Assembly (NCBI RefSeq): GCF_003852525.1
Contig: NZ_QAJL01000003.1
Span: forward strand, 44,049-108,048
Direction: 5' to 3'
Length of the DNA stretch: 64,000 nucleotides
Origin: Pedobacter sp. KBW06
GTDB taxonomy: Bacteria > Bacteroidota > Bacteroidia > Sphingobacteriales > Sphingobacteriaceae
Under the pieces are notes generated by a model that saw only the letters and a program-made list of their open reading frames with translations, did no database searches and was not told the DNA's origin. Numbering within the stretch: position 1 is the stretch's first letter; each line of letters opens with the position of its first letter. Below are positions 1 to 10,420 of the stretch, one piece after another. A program made the translations under genes and the position numbers.

Positions 1-24
1 AGGCTGTTCTATTATAGGTAGTTA

Positions 25-2412
25 TCAGATTTTATAACCAATACTGAAGACTGTTCTTCTTGGCCAAAACGGTCTGTAAACCCCATCAGTAGCCAGATAA
101 CCTGTATTATTTGTTAAATTACTGACACTTATCCTGGTAAAGATATTTTTATATTTATATCCTGCTACCAGATCCATCGACAAGTAACTCGATACTTTCT
201 GGTTGGGCAGGTTCAGCGTGTTGCTATAAAACTGACCTCTGTAAGAAAGTCCATAACCAACGTCAAGGCCTTTTAATAAAACCTTGTCCAACTGATAGTC
301 AACCCACAAATTGGAAATTACTTTTGGCGCTCCGGATAAAATATTTCCGGTCTTGTAGGCCGGGTCAGCTACCACCTTTGCTTCGATATAGGAAGCCGCA
401 ATATTGACAGACAAATCACTGGTAATTTTTCCATTGACATCAAGTTCGATTCCTTTACTGCTGTGTTTTGCACCGTCATACAATGCCCATTTAAATTGCT
501 CATTGTAGAACAGATGCGGAAAATCCGGTTTGCTGCCCAGCCCCATCACATAACCTGTTACATCTGTTTTATTGATTTTGAAAACTGACAATGAAATCCC
601 AAGTCTGTCATTTAACAGATTTGATTTGACACCAAAGTCCAGCTGCTCCCCCATCGTAGGTTTCAACATAATTCTGGAAATCGTTTCCCATCCATTTTGT
701 TCGTATGATTTGGCATAGGAAGCATAAAAAGAAAGATTAGCGTATGGCTTAAATAACAAACCAAATCTGGGCGTAAAAGGTGTTTGTTTATCGTCCAGAT
801 AACCTTCCGGTGCCGGAACCGCAGCTGTATATTTCTGGCCCCTGATCGTTTTATTAAAGCGTATGCCCAACAGAAACTGGATTTTATCCTGCCATATTTT
901 GATCTGATCCTGTAAATAAAATCCATACCTTTTGATAAAACTTCTCTCTTTGTCTTTATCCCCTTCATAACCCGGAATCAGGGGCAATTCATTCTCTCCA
1001 TACCTGGGGTTATAAATATTGAATGGCTTCAGTTGCTTATATTCAGCATTATAGTAAGCATTATCGCTATAGAAATTATCAAAGCCTAACACCACATTGT
1101 GGGTGGTATTCAGTACCTTGATTTTACCGATTAAATCGTTGGAAGTTCCGATGTTTTTTTCAAAAGTTTTCCAGAATTCATTCGTTCTGTTCAAATCTCC
1201 ATTGTCCAGGACTTTGTTATCCGTAAAAAAGATAGACTCATACGAAGAATTTGCTTTTGTATAATAAAAGGTATTCTGGAAATGCCAGTTGTTATTTACT
1301 TTGTAACTCAAGGTAGAGTATACGCTCGCTTCATTATATCTTGCCTGCGTATTCGGTTCTCCCAGGAATGTGCGGATTGGCATCTTCTTCACTTCAGAGA
1401 AATCCGCATTTTTCGAGACAATTCCGGGAGCCATGGTTCGCTGGTCATTTCTGGCCACCAATTCTATGTTCCAGTTCAGGTTGTCCGTTATTTTCCAGGC
1501 TACCGTTGGCGCAATTAAATAGGTTTTGTTTTTTACATAATCAACAAAGCTACTGCCGCTTTCGTAACTGGTATTCAACCGGTACAACAGTTTATTGTCT
1601 TTGGTAAGTTTACCATTGATGTCTATTGCAGGCCTGATCATTCCATAGTCGTCAGCTTTTAGTTCGAACCTTTGAAAAGTAGAATCCAGGGGCTTTTTGG
1701 TGACAAAATTCATTACCGCTCCAGGTGCGATGTCACCAAATTGAATAGAGGCCGGTCCTTTCAAAATTTCGATACTTTCTATGTTGTCTGTATAGAGCTG
1801 GGTATTGTTGTACGTAAAAATGCCGTTTCTCCGGAAGTTTGCAGAAGAGTTTAATCCAAAACCTCTTCCATTAAACATCGAATAAGCACCATTATAAGTG
1901 TCTGTCTGGGTAAGGCCACTCACATTTTTAATGGCATCTTCTATGCTCGTGATCTGTCTTTGTTCAATGAGTTTATGATCGATCACCTGTATAGATATAG
2001 GAATATCAATTAAAGCCAATTCTGACTTGGTAATTGAAGCCGTTTTGCGCTTTTGTCCGGTGATCGCAACCTCAGTAAGGCTTTCGGATTTGAACTCCAG
2101 CTTAAAGACAAGCGCGTTCTGTTCCTTATCTTTAACAGTAATGACTTCCTGTAATTCCTGATATCCTAAAGCTTTGATGCGTATCTGATATGTTCCCGCG
2201 CTGAGGGCGTTGAATTTGAATTCACCCCTCCTATCGGTAACTGTTTTATGCTTTGTATTCAGAAGGGTAATGGTTGCCTTATCGATTGGATTGCCTGATA
2301 AATCAGTCACCCGGCCTGATAAGGGGACTTGTACATTACTCAGGCTATCGGGTACCTGAGCTGATAAGAGTGTGGGGAATAGGGCTAACAAGATAAAATA
2401 GAGGTGTTTCAT
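25..2412 (-). CDS. TonB-dependent siderophore-type outer membrane receptor
   Basis: A 795-residue outer membrane receptor that probably imports ferric siderophores using TonB energy. A signal peptide (about 1-18) is followed by a carboxypeptidase-regulatory beta-sandwich (about 30-110, typical of Bacteroidota receptors), a plug domain (about 130-235, with the family motif IEILKGPASIQFG), and a 22-strand barrel ending in an aromatic-rich C-terminus (FSIGYKI). The plug and barrel pattern matches FhuA/FecA-type siderophore receptors rather than SusC. It is complete, and no SusD partner lies next to it. The closest upstream neighbours on the same strand are a LytTR/LytS pair 144 bases away, which might regulate it, though nothing in the sequence proves this. 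The actual ligand cannot be read from the sequence. A general TonB receptor is the alternative call. Confidence 0.9.
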   Translation of the reverse strand: MKHLYFILLALFPTLLSAQVPDSLSNVQVPLSGRVTDLSGNPIDKATITLLNTKHKTVTDRRGEFKFNALSAGTYQIRIKALGYQELQEVITVKDKEQNALVFKLEFKSESLTEVAITGQKRKTASITKSELALIDIPISIQVIDHKLIEQRQITSIEDAIKNVSGLTQTDTYNGAYSMFNGRGFGLNSSANFRRNGIFTYNNTQLYTDNIESIEILKGPASIQFGDIAPGAVMNFVTKKPLDSTFQRFELKADDYGMIRPAIDINGKLTKDNKLLYRLNTSYESGSSFVDYVKNKTYLIAPTVAWKITDNLNWNIELVARNDQRTMAPGIVSKNADFSEVKKMPIRTFLGEPNTQARYNEASVYSTLSYKVNNNWHFQNTFYYTKANSSYESIFFTDNKVLDNGDLNRTNEFWKTFEKNIGTSNDLIGKIKVLNTTHNVVLGFDNFYSDNAYYNAEYKQLKPFNIYNPRYGENELPLIPGYEGDKDKERSFIKRYGFYLQDQIKIWQDKIQFLLGIRFNKTIRGQKYTAAVPAPEGYLDDKQTPFTPRFGLLFKPYANLSFYASYAKSYEQNGWETISRIMLKPTMGEQLDFGVKSNLLNDRLGISLSVFKINKTDVTGYVMGLGSKPDFPHLFYNEQFKWALYDGAKHSSKGIELDVNGKITSDLSVNIAASYIEAKVVADPAYKTGNILSGAPKVISNLWVDYQLDKVLLKGLDVGYGLSYRGQFYSNTLNLPNQKVSSYLSMDLVAGYKYKNIFTRISVSNLTNNTGYLATDGVYRPFWPRRTVFSIGYKI

Positions 2413-2556
2413 ATCAATATTCTTATTTAGATTTATTATAAATTAGGCGAATATATATAATAATTCCAATATGATAGGTATCAATGGTATGTTGGGAGAA
2501 TATTGTGGTTGGTTCAATATACCGATGATAAAACAGCATAAAAGAAAACAGCCGAA

Positions 2557-3309
2557 CTACATTTTTAACAAGGTTTTAACCGAAGTTTTCTTCTGTTTTG
2601 AAATGGGTACCTTCTGACTACCGTAATCCATAACCAGGTATCCGGAATCTTCATTGAGGATACTGGTCACATGTGTTTTATTGACCAAATGTGACTGGTG
2701 ACAACGAATAAATCCATAAGGGCTCAGCAATTCCTCATACTCATATAGGGGTTTTGAGATCAGGTATTCCGTTCCGTTGGTCAGAAAAAACGTGGTATAG
2801 TTATTTGAAGAGCTGCAGCGAACAATATCCTTTACCGGAACCAGATAAGTTTCTTTCAAGGTGGGCAAAGCGATTTTTTGCTGCTCGTCCGGTAATTTAC
2901 GGTCTAACAGTTTAAAGAGGTTGTTTAGGCGAAGGTGATGCCTTTTGGCATTGACCGATTGGGCTATTTTGTCTACCGTATTTTTGAGCTCTGCAATATT
3001 TATGGGTTTCAACAGATATTCCAGTGCTGAAAATTTAACGGCCATGATGCCATAGGCATCGTAAGCGGTCACAAAAACAACATCAAAACCAGGATCTTCT
3101 ATAGACCTTAAAAGATCAAAACCATTCTTTCCGGGCATGTCGATATCAAGAAAGACTACATCCGGCGCTAATTCCAGGATATGTTCTTTTGCCTCATCTG
3201 CATTCATCGCGGTGGCCACGACCTCAATTTTTTCACAGTGACGGGCCAGCAAAGCTTTCAGGTTATCTATATTGATGCGCTCATCATCGACTAATACTGC
3301 AGTTATCAT
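2557..3309 (-). CDS. LytTR-family response regulator
   Basis: A 250-residue DNA-binding response regulator. The N-terminal receiver domain (about 1-120) has the acidic pair D8-D9, the phosphoacceptor Asp55 in FLDIDMPG, and the conserved Lys of the YLLKPI motif. The C-terminal LytTR DNA-binding domain (about 145-248) contains the family signature around SSNNYTTFF and IRCHQSHLVN. Its start codon directly follows the stop of the LytS-type kinase upstream with no spacer, so the two are translated as one operon and form a cognate pair. Targets are unknown; the TonB receptor downstream on the same strand is one candidate. Confidence 0.93.
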   Translation of the reverse strand: MITAVLVDDERINIDNLKALLARHCEKIEVVATAMNADEAKEHILELAPDVVFLDIDMPGKNGFDLLRSIEDPGFDVVFVTAYDAYGIMAVKFSALEYLLKPINIAELKNTVDKIAQSVNAKRHHLRLNNLFKLLDRKLPDEQQKIALPTLKETYLVPVKDIVRCSSSNNYTTFFLTNGTEYLISKPLYEYEELLSPYGFIRCHQSHLVNKTHVTSILNEDSGYLVMDYGSQKVPISKQKKTSVKTLLKM

Positions 3310-4719
3310 CTAATTATTGATCCAATTGTGAAATGTTAAAATCGCTTCCGTTCCGGATTGTTTATGGAAATCAAGCACAATCGCCTGTTCTTCTCTCAAC
3401 TTGTTGATCGTCAGTATTCTTTCTGCGGTTAAAGAAAGACCATAGCCTGAATCTGTTTTTTTATCCAGCCAGGTTCCGTTATCCTTCACGATCACTACAA
3501 AAGTATTCTTTTTCTCCCCTTCCCTGCAAATGATCAGCAATCGTCCCTGATCACCAAGCCCCGAAAGGCCATGTTTAACCGCATTCTCGATCAGGGGTTG
3601 CAGGAGTAAAGTAGGAATTTCTATGTCGGATGTATCGAGCTCCGGGGCGACTTCAATGTCCCAGGAAAAATTGAAGCGCAAAGCTTCCAGGTTCAGATAC
3701 ATGCGCATCATTTCCAGCTCCTGATCCAGGCTGTTAAACACCGCTTTGCTTTTAGCCAGCGTTTTCCTCAGCAGAAGGCTAAATTCCTGTAAATAATGAT
3801 TGGCTTCCTCAATGCGACCGGTGTTCATCAATCCCTGAATAGAGCTGAGTGCATTAAAGGTAAAATGTGGATTTAACAGAGACTGCAGTCTAATCGCCGC
3901 CTCTTCCATTTTTTGCTGCTCCTTTTGTGAGGATCTGACCTTATTTTTTAAACCTCTTGTGATCAATAGAAAACCGATGACTACCACTACGAATAGAAAT
4001 ATCACATAGCTGATCAAAGATTGATACCAGTAAGGTTTTACATGGATGTAAGTGAGCTGTTGGCTTTCTTTTTGAACCACATAGTTAACCCTTAGTTCAT
4101 AATCTGTATTCGCAATCAGCTTTAAAGAATCGAAGCCGGTTTTTCCAACTCCGCTTTGAACCCTTCTGGTCTTTAGGTTGATTAAAGTATATTCCAGCTC
4201 CATATCTTTAAAATCAGTCCTTGCGGAAATGCCTAATTTTATTTCTCCAGGCGATGTGCTGAGTTCATCAGAATGATCTACGGAAGATGAAATATGGAAG
4301 GGGTTTTCGCTGTTTTCAGCCTGATGGAAGAACCTGACTTCAGGAATCAGCTTCGGCCTTTTGATGACATAGCTGCTCAGCACCGTATCATTGTTTCTGT
4401 CCAATACATTGATGGAAAACTCCTGACCAGGGTAGATATAAACCTCGAAACCACCCTCCCGAACTTTAGTCTCATTTTTGGTATTCTTTTCGGAAAGCTT
4501 GTGGATCAAGCCATTAAATGCAGTGGTGGTATGAACGTGAATAAAGCCACCAGAGGTATAAACTTTCGTCAAGTTTCCCTGCACGGTTTCCTTAACCTCA
4601 GTCCCCCGAACCTCTGCAGCTTCAAAACGCAGGTATGATTTTGCCGGTGCATGAACTTGCTGACCATAGGCACTTTGAATGCAGGCAATCAGCAATAAAA
4701 TAAAGGGAATTAAGTTCAT
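3310..4719 (-). CDS. LytS-type sensor histidine kinase (His_kinase family)
   Basis: A 469-residue membrane sensor kinase. It has a signal peptide (about 1-19), a periplasmic beta-rich sensor region (about 20-230) without a family I recognise, one membrane helix (about 233-255), a short coiled coil, and then the His_kinase domain with the phospho-His motif LNPHFTFNALSS (about 281-292). An HATPase domain follows, with the N-box PLIENAVKHGLSG and G-box DSGYGLSL. The intact N- and G-boxes suggest it is active. It lies immediately upstream of its LytTR regulator. The periplasmic region probably senses an envelope or extracellular signal; that is inference. Confidence 0.9.
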   Translation of the reverse strand: MNLIPFILLLIACIQSAYGQQVHAPAKSYLRFEAAEVRGTEVKETVQGNLTKVYTSGGFIHVHTTTAFNGLIHKLSEKNTKNETKVREGGFEVYIYPGQEFSINVLDRNNDTVLSSYVIKRPKLIPEVRFFHQAENSENPFHISSSVDHSDELSTSPGEIKLGISARTDFKDMELEYTLINLKTRRVQSGVGKTGFDSLKLIANTDYELRVNYVVQKESQQLTYIHVKPYWYQSLISYVIFLFVVVVIGFLLITRGLKNKVRSSQKEQQKMEEAAIRLQSLLNPHFTFNALSSIQGLMNTGRIEEANHYLQEFSLLLRKTLAKSKAVFNSLDQELEMMRMYLNLEALRFNFSWDIEVAPELDTSDIEIPTLLLQPLIENAVKHGLSGLGDQGRLLIICREGEKKNTFVVIVKDNGTWLDKKTDSGYGLSLTAERILTINKLREEQAIVLDFHKQSGTEAILTFHNWINN

Positions 4720-4765
4720 ATGCCTTTCTTAAACCACGAATATAATGTTAATATCATTTGGCTCC

Positions 4766-6046
4766 TTATTGTGCCCCGGCAATAGCGATCATTGCTTCCA
4801 GTTCATTGATGAGTTCAGTATCAGTTGAATATCCTATAGTGGAAAACCTGAGTTTGCCCTTTGCGTCGATGACGATTTTGGCGGGAATTCCATCTATTTT
4901 ATAAGCGGATGCCACCTGGAACACTTTCGGATGCTGATCTGAAGGCCGGTCCATCAATACATTAAGTGGGAATTTATGCTGTTTAATATAGGACTTTACC
5001 CTTTGTTCTGCAGCTTTTCCCTCCTCTCTTGTTGCCACAAAAAGAAAGACAACCTCCGGATGTGCTTTACTGATTTTTTCCATTGCCGGCATTGAGGCAA
5101 TGCAGGGATTACACCAGGTGGCCCAGAAGTCGAGCACAACAACTTTTCCCTTCAGGCTGGCAAGCGTTACACGCTTTCCATTGAGGTCTGAGAGGCTGAA
5201 ACCCGGAGCTTCCAGGTTAGTTATCATTTTCTTAGCAACCTCAATTTTATAGGTATTACTGATGTTTTTTTGAATGGAATCCAAAAAGATGACAGCTCTT
5301 TCGGTTCCCATTTTGTTGACACACAAGCTCCTGAACTGAAGGTTCATATTTAAGTTTGATTTTCCAACCCTGGTCATTTTCAATAATATTTCATATGCTT
5401 TATCCTCCTGCCCCTGTGATGCCAACAGTCTGGTATAAAGTGCCACTGATGATGTGCCAGCATCTTCCAGGTTAAGGTCTTTTAATGCTTTCTCTTCGAA
5501 TAATAGTGCGGTTTTATCATCGCCATTGGCATGAAGAATTTCGGCATAGGTTTCGTAATACGGATATGCTGCCATCCTCATAAACCGATTCCAATCTTCC
5601 AAAGGAAAATTGCCTGGCCTCGCCGAAGGATCATCTTTGTAAGAATCGTACAATTGGACAGTTCTTTTTGCCAGAACTTGCGCGTAAGCTATGTTAGCTT
5701 TGGCATCAAGTAATTCTGCCACTGCGAGGTTCAGGTAAGAAGTCTGGTTAAATTTGTTGCTGATCAAACCGATATAGGCTTCAAATTTTGGAAATGCACC
5801 AGCTTTGAGAAAAGAGATGGCAACCTGTCCTTTTAGCATATCAATGTCCTCTGCGTTTTTAAGGGAATCCAGTTTGTATTCCCTGATGATATTGTGCAGG
5901 GAAATCACATTTTTTTCCGGGTTCATTTCTTTAGTCATCGATTGAATCCGGCTCTGCATGGTTTGGCTGGATTGTGCTTTTACAGTCCATGAGAGGCCAA
6001 ATAACATGCTTAACAATAAAGTGCTGATCGTTTTCGTTTTTTTCAT
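4766..6046 (-). CDS. TlpA-like thioredoxin-fold secreted protein
   Basis: A 426-residue exported thiol-disulfide protein. The start is placed at the Met before KKTKTISTLL because a signal peptide begins there; an upstream in-frame Met would add ten unlikely residues. After the signal peptide comes a long helical region (about 25-270, TPR-like in character), then a TlpA/ResA/AhpC-TSA thioredoxin domain with the redox motif WCNPC near residue 311 and a cis-Pro segment GIPAKIVID. The family usually reduces periplasmic thiols or acts in cytochrome maturation. This fused form is common in Bacteroidota, where substrates are mostly unknown. It is 46 bases upstream of the LytS stop-to-start unit on the same strand but separated from it by its own gap. 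Confidence 0.88.
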   Translation of the reverse strand: MKKTKTISTLLLSMLFGLSWTVKAQSSQTMQSRIQSMTKEMNPEKNVISLHNIIREYKLDSLKNAEDIDMLKGQVAISFLKAGAFPKFEAYIGLISNKFNQTSYLNLAVAELLDAKANIAYAQVLAKRTVQLYDSYKDDPSARPGNFPLEDWNRFMRMAAYPYYETYAEILHANGDDKTALLFEEKALKDLNLEDAGTSSVALYTRLLASQGQEDKAYEILLKMTRVGKSNLNMNLQFRSLCVNKMGTERAVIFLDSIQKNISNTYKIEVAKKMITNLEAPGFSLSDLNGKRVTLASLKGKVVVLDFWATWCNPCIASMPAMEKISKAHPEVVFLFVATREEGKAAEQRVKSYIKQHKFPLNVLMDRPSDQHPKVFQVASAYKIDGIPAKIVIDAKGKLRFSTIGYSTDTELINELEAMIAIAGAQ

Positions 6047-6147
6047 AGGGCTAAAATTAAGCCCGGGTATCAGCAAAAGAAAGGCAGACTGTGAGAACGG
6101 GCTGTCTGGCTGTGAATTCAGAAACAGATGCCGGCCAGTTTAACCAA

Positions 6148-6510
6148 TCACACCATCCACTTATTTACCTTACCGATCAATTCATCTAAATCAAAAGGCT
6201 TGGCAATATAGTCGTCGGCACCCGCAGCTTTGGCAATCACCTCCCCTTCTGTGCTTGCCGAATACATAATCACCGGAAGGTTAACTATACTGCTGCTGTC
6301 TTTTATACTTTTTAAGACCTGATCTCCTGATAATACAGGCATCCAAATGTCTAAGATCAGCAAATCAGGTTTTTCCTTTTCAATTCGGGAGATGGCATTC
6401 AGACTATTGATTTCTGAGATGACTGAAAATCCGGCATCCTCCATGATCAGTTCGATTAAGTCTAATATTCCTCTGTCGTCATCACATACCATTACTTTTT
6501 TAATCCCCAT
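6148..6510 (-). CDS. CheY-like single-domain response regulator
   Basis: A 120-residue stand-alone receiver domain. It has the acidic triad D10-D12, phosphoacceptor Asp54 in LILDIWMP, the Ser/Thr switch in MYSAST, and Lys104 in AKPFD, so all catalytic residues are present. It has no output domain. It overlaps the end of the LOV histidine kinase gene by 11 bases and follows it on the same strand, so it is very probably the kinase's direct partner, carrying a light-dependent phosphate signal to an unknown target. Confidence 0.93.
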   Translation of the reverse strand: MGIKKVMVCDDDRGILDLIELIMEDAGFSVISEINSLNAISRIEKEKPDLLILDIWMPVLSGDQVLKSIKDSSSIVNLPVIMYSASTEGEVIAKAAGADDYIAKPFDLDELIGKVNKWMV

Positions 6511-8065
6511 AAGCCGCTTTTTTATCCGGATTTACCGGTAAAGTAAAACTAAATACCGATCCTTCTCCCAGTTCACTTTCTACCCAAAGCGTTCCTTTAT
6601 GATTTTTTATAATCTGATCACAGATATAGAGACCAATGCCCATACCCGGATAATTTTTCTGAATATCCCCAACACGATAAAACCTTTCAAATACTTTTTT
6701 CAGATCATCCTCTTTTATGCCAAGTCCATAATCTCTGACTGAAAACTTAATAAAACTACTCACCCGGGAGATGTGGATCTCGACCTCTTTGGAATCCGGC
6801 GAATATTTGATGGCATTACTGATCAGATTGTTGATCACCTGCACCAGGTTGGATTCATCACCATAACACTGATGAACAGGTTTCCCTTTAACAACGATGC
6901 GGTGTCCGGGAGCAGCGGTCTGGAGCCCATCAATGGTCTCCCTAACCATTTTATCGAAGTCGAAATAATCCATATGCAATTCGATATTGCCAGATTGTAT
7001 GCGTGAAACATCCATCAGTTCTTTCAGCAGCTGATTCAGACGTGCAACATATGTTCCTGTTTTTTCGACTACAGAACGGAATTTCTCTGATGAGTTTTCA
7101 GGCATAAGGCGCTGCATCATCTGCACATAACCAACCACAGTGGTTAAGGGGGTTTTCAACTCATGACTGGCAATGGAAAGGAAATCATCTTTGCGTTGCT
7201 CAACGGCCTTTCTTTCCGTAATGTCTTCAATTGCCAATAAAATCCGATCCTTAAACTGACCTTCCAGCTCTACCCTATGCGCATTCAATAGCATCAGCTT
7301 CCGGCCGATATGCGGAAACTCGTGTTCGACCTCATAATCAAGCACCGGGTTATTGGTTGGCAATATTTCTTCCATCATTAACCTCAGTTCAGGAATGTTC
7401 CATTGTCCGTTTCCAAGGTCGTACAACAACTTTCCTTTGGTATCATTGATGGACACCTTGAAAGTATTCAGAAAATGGTTGTTTGCACTTAAAACCGTAT
7501 AGTCTTTATCCATGACCAGCAGGCTTTCGCGGATGGTTTCCACAATACTGGAAAGGTACTCTTCACTCTCTTTCAGCATCCGCGTTCTGTCGATCACCTG
7601 CCTTTCAATTTCCTTAAAGTTCATTTGAAGCGTCTGTTCAGCTTTTTTTCTTAAGCTCACATCATTTTGTATGCCGATAAAATGAGTCACATTACCAGCG
7701 GCATCTTTCACCGGGGAAAGGTAGAGCTCATTGTGAAACAACCGCCCATCCTTAGTGTAGTTCCTGATTTCCACCACACAGTTTTCACCATCTTTGATGG
7801 CCTGGGCAATTTTAAAGCGAGACTCCTGACTGCGATCCTTATCCTGTAAAAAGCGGCAATTATGACCGATGATCTCGTCGTGGTCATAACCACACATTTC
7901 CTCAAAAGCAGCATTGCAATAGATGATAGGGTTGTCTGGCAATAAATTATCAGTTATGACAACACCTGTATTGGTCGCATCCAGTACACTGGCGAGAATA
8001 GCCGGATCAATAAACCGTTGTTCCGACAGGGGCGTATATTTTATGTTTTTCGTATCCAAGGGCAA
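6500..8065 (-). CDS. LOV-PAS sensor histidine kinase (putative blue-light receptor)
   Basis: A 521-residue soluble sensor kinase without signal peptide or membrane helices. Residues about 20-140 form a PAS domain carrying the full LOV signature: GHNCRFLQ with the photoadduct-forming Cys at position 70, flavin-contacting Asn102 and Asn112, and Gln133 in FIGIQNDV. These residues define flavin-binding blue-light receptors of the phototropin/YtvA type. A short coiled coil, a second PAS-like domain (about 165-285), a HisKA domain (His301 in ASHELKTPL) and an HATPase domain (NNLISNAIKYSP, GMGIGLYI) follow. The kinase motifs are complete. It overlaps its CheY-like partner by 11 bases. The LOV call is strong from the motif; the light response itself is inferred. 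Confidence 0.93.
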   Translation of the reverse strand: MPLDTKNIKYTPLSEQRFIDPAILASVLDATNTGVVITDNLLPDNPIIYCNAAFEEMCGYDHDEIIGHNCRFLQDKDRSQESRFKIAQAIKDGENCVVEIRNYTKDGRLFHNELYLSPVKDAAGNVTHFIGIQNDVSLRKKAEQTLQMNFKEIERQVIDRTRMLKESEEYLSSIVETIRESLLVMDKDYTVLSANNHFLNTFKVSINDTKGKLLYDLGNGQWNIPELRLMMEEILPTNNPVLDYEVEHEFPHIGRKLMLLNAHRVELEGQFKDRILLAIEDITERKAVEQRKDDFLSIASHELKTPLTTVVGYVQMMQRLMPENSSEKFRSVVEKTGTYVARLNQLLKELMDVSRIQSGNIELHMDYFDFDKMVRETIDGLQTAAPGHRIVVKGKPVHQCYGDESNLVQVINNLISNAIKYSPDSKEVEIHISRVSSFIKFSVRDYGLGIKEDDLKKVFERFYRVGDIQKNYPGMGIGLYICDQIIKNHKGTLWVESELGEGSVFSFTLPVNPDKKAAYGD

Positions 8066-8291
8066 ATAAATTTTTCAATTAAACTCAAAAAATATAGGGT
8101 TTGTTTGAAATTTCGATGATTTTTTCAGGAAACAGTTCATATTTAAGTCCTTTGGAAATTAAAAAAATCCAGCTCAGAAGCAGATTTAGCGGCGATTTTA
8201 ATCAATATATAGCCTTACTTTAACCAAATTCATTAATTTAGTATTTGTGGCCTGGAAACATCCTGCATAGCACATTACTCCTAATTAAGAA

Positions 8292-9539
8292 ATGATAAAC
8301 TTTCCAAAAATGATGAGATTTATTTCTGTACTTTTTTTAACGCTTCTGGCGATCAGCAACAATGAATGCGCCGCACAAAAGGCGTCCTCAAACCAAAATA
8401 CATCCAATAAACCAGGAATAATCACAGGTGCCGATCAGACTGAAAAATATTTGCCTTATCTAAAAGGAAAACGAATTGGCCTTGTTGCAAATCAGAGTTC
8501 CATTATCGGTACAAAAAGCAGCGTAGACAGTCTGGTGAGCCTTGGAATTAAAATTGTAAAAGTCTTTGGACCTGAGCATGGCTTTAGAGGCAATGCCAGT
8601 AATGGAGCAGTGGTGGGCAATGAGGTAGATGCCAAAACCGGCATTCCAATCATTTCATTATACGGCAAAAACGAGAAGCCAACAAAAAAACAGCTGGCAG
8701 ATATCGACCTGATGGTCTTTGACATTCAGGATGTGGGCTGCCGCTATTATACGAATATCAATACGCTTGAGTATGTAATGGAAGCCTGTGCAGAAAACAA
8801 TAAAGAACTGCTTATTCTTGACAGGCCCAATCCTAACGCATATGTAGTTGACGGGCCGGTAATGACTGATGATAAATTTAAATCTGCCATAGGGATCCAC
8901 TATACGCCCATGACGCATGGTATGACTATCGCTGAATTTGGACAATACCTTAACGGAGAGGGGTACCTGAAAGAACAATGCAAATTAAAGATTATAAAAG
9001 TTGCCAATTATGATCATGACATGTCTTATGTATTACCGGTAAATCCCTCACCGAATTTAAATACACAGCAAGCGGTGATGCTTTTCCCAAGCTTATGCAT
9101 GTTTGAAGGAACAGCGATCAATGAAGGCCGGGGAACGTATATGCCATTTACCATATTGGGCGCACCTGCATTGAAAGACAAGTACTCTTTTTCCTACAAA
9201 CCGGTAAGTATTCCGGGAATGAGTGAGGCCCCACGTCACAAAGACGCAGTTTGCTATGGCCCTGACCTTCGCAGTTATGACATTAACAAGCTTCGGAAAA
9301 GCCGCCAGATTAATTTATCCTGGTTAATTGAATTGTACAATGCCTACCCGGATAAAGCTAATTTCTTTACTCCCGGAAGAGCGAACCAGGATATATCCGC
9401 TTTTGACCTGCGCATAGGTACCGATCAGCTGAGAAAACAGATCATCGCCGGCGTATCTGAAGCAGACATCAGAAAAAGCTGGGAACCCGGATTGCAGAAG
9501 TTTAAGGCCATCCGGGCGAAGTACCTTTTATATCCCTGA
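8292..9539 (+). CDS. namZ: DUF1343 / NamZ exo-beta-N-acetylmuramidase
   Basis: A 415-residue exported protein of the DUF1343 family, whose characterised member NamZ removes N-acetylmuramic acid from the non-reducing ends of peptidoglycan fragments. A signal peptide (about 1-28, cleaved after CAA) is followed by the family signature stretches GLVANQSS, GPEHGFRG, LMVFDIQDVG, LDRPNP, VNPSPNL and FEGTAINEGRGT, which cover the full usual length. The family suggests a role in cell wall turnover or recycling in the periplasm. It is transcribed divergently from the LOV kinase over a 226-base spacer and stands alone. Confidence 0.9.
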   Translation: MINFPKMMRFISVLFLTLLAISNNECAAQKASSNQNTSNKPGIITGADQTEKYLPYLKGKRIGLVANQSSIIGTKSSVDSLVSLGIKIVKVFGPEHGFRGNASNGAVVGNEVDAKTGIPIISLYGKNEKPTKKQLADIDLMVFDIQDVGCRYYTNINTLEYVMEACAENNKELLILDRPNPNAYVVDGPVMTDDKFKSAIGIHYTPMTHGMTIAEFGQYLNGEGYLKEQCKLKIIKVANYDHDMSYVLPVNPSPNLNTQQAVMLFPSLCMFEGTAINEGRGTYMPFTILGAPALKDKYSFSYKPVSIPGMSEAPRHKDAVCYGPDLRSYDINKLRKSRQINLSWLIELYNAYPDKANFFTPGRANQDISAFDLRIGTDQLRKQIIAGVSEADIRKSWEPGLQKFKAIRAKYLLYP

Positions 9540-9582
9540 TTGGTTAAGTTAAGCGCCAAAGGTTGAGGTATCCTGAATCAGG

Positions 9583-10149
<567 letters not shown>

Positions 10150-10363
10150 ACATGCAGTTGGATAAACAAATCCATGATTAAATATATTTGATTTTAACGA
10201 CAAAAAAAATGGAAAGTATTTTTTAAAACATAATGGGTCGGGCCCGGCCCTGTTTTCATTGGGATTGGATCGATAGTTGAATTGAGTGAATTACGCTAAA
10301 TTCAAAGCTTTTTCATTTAAATAATGAGTTTATCTTACGCAACATCATACAGATTCCAAAACT

Positions 10364-10410
10364 TTAATATATTTGTTTAAACGGGTAACTTGTTTAAACA
10401 AATATATTAA
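10364..10410. promoter_or_regulatory. Perfect 19-bp inverted repeat ahead of membrane protein gene
   Basis: The arm TTAATATATTTGTTTAAAC (10364-10382) is repeated exactly in inverse at 10392-10410, with a nine-base loop between, ending ten bases before the ATG at 10421. The left arm contains TATATTTG, which fits the Bacteroidota -7 box TAnnTTTG. It could be a large operator dyad or an mRNA hairpin in the leader. It is not followed by a T-tract, so it is not a terminator for the forward strand. Confidence 0.7.
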
Positions 10411-10420
10411 GCTGATAAAT

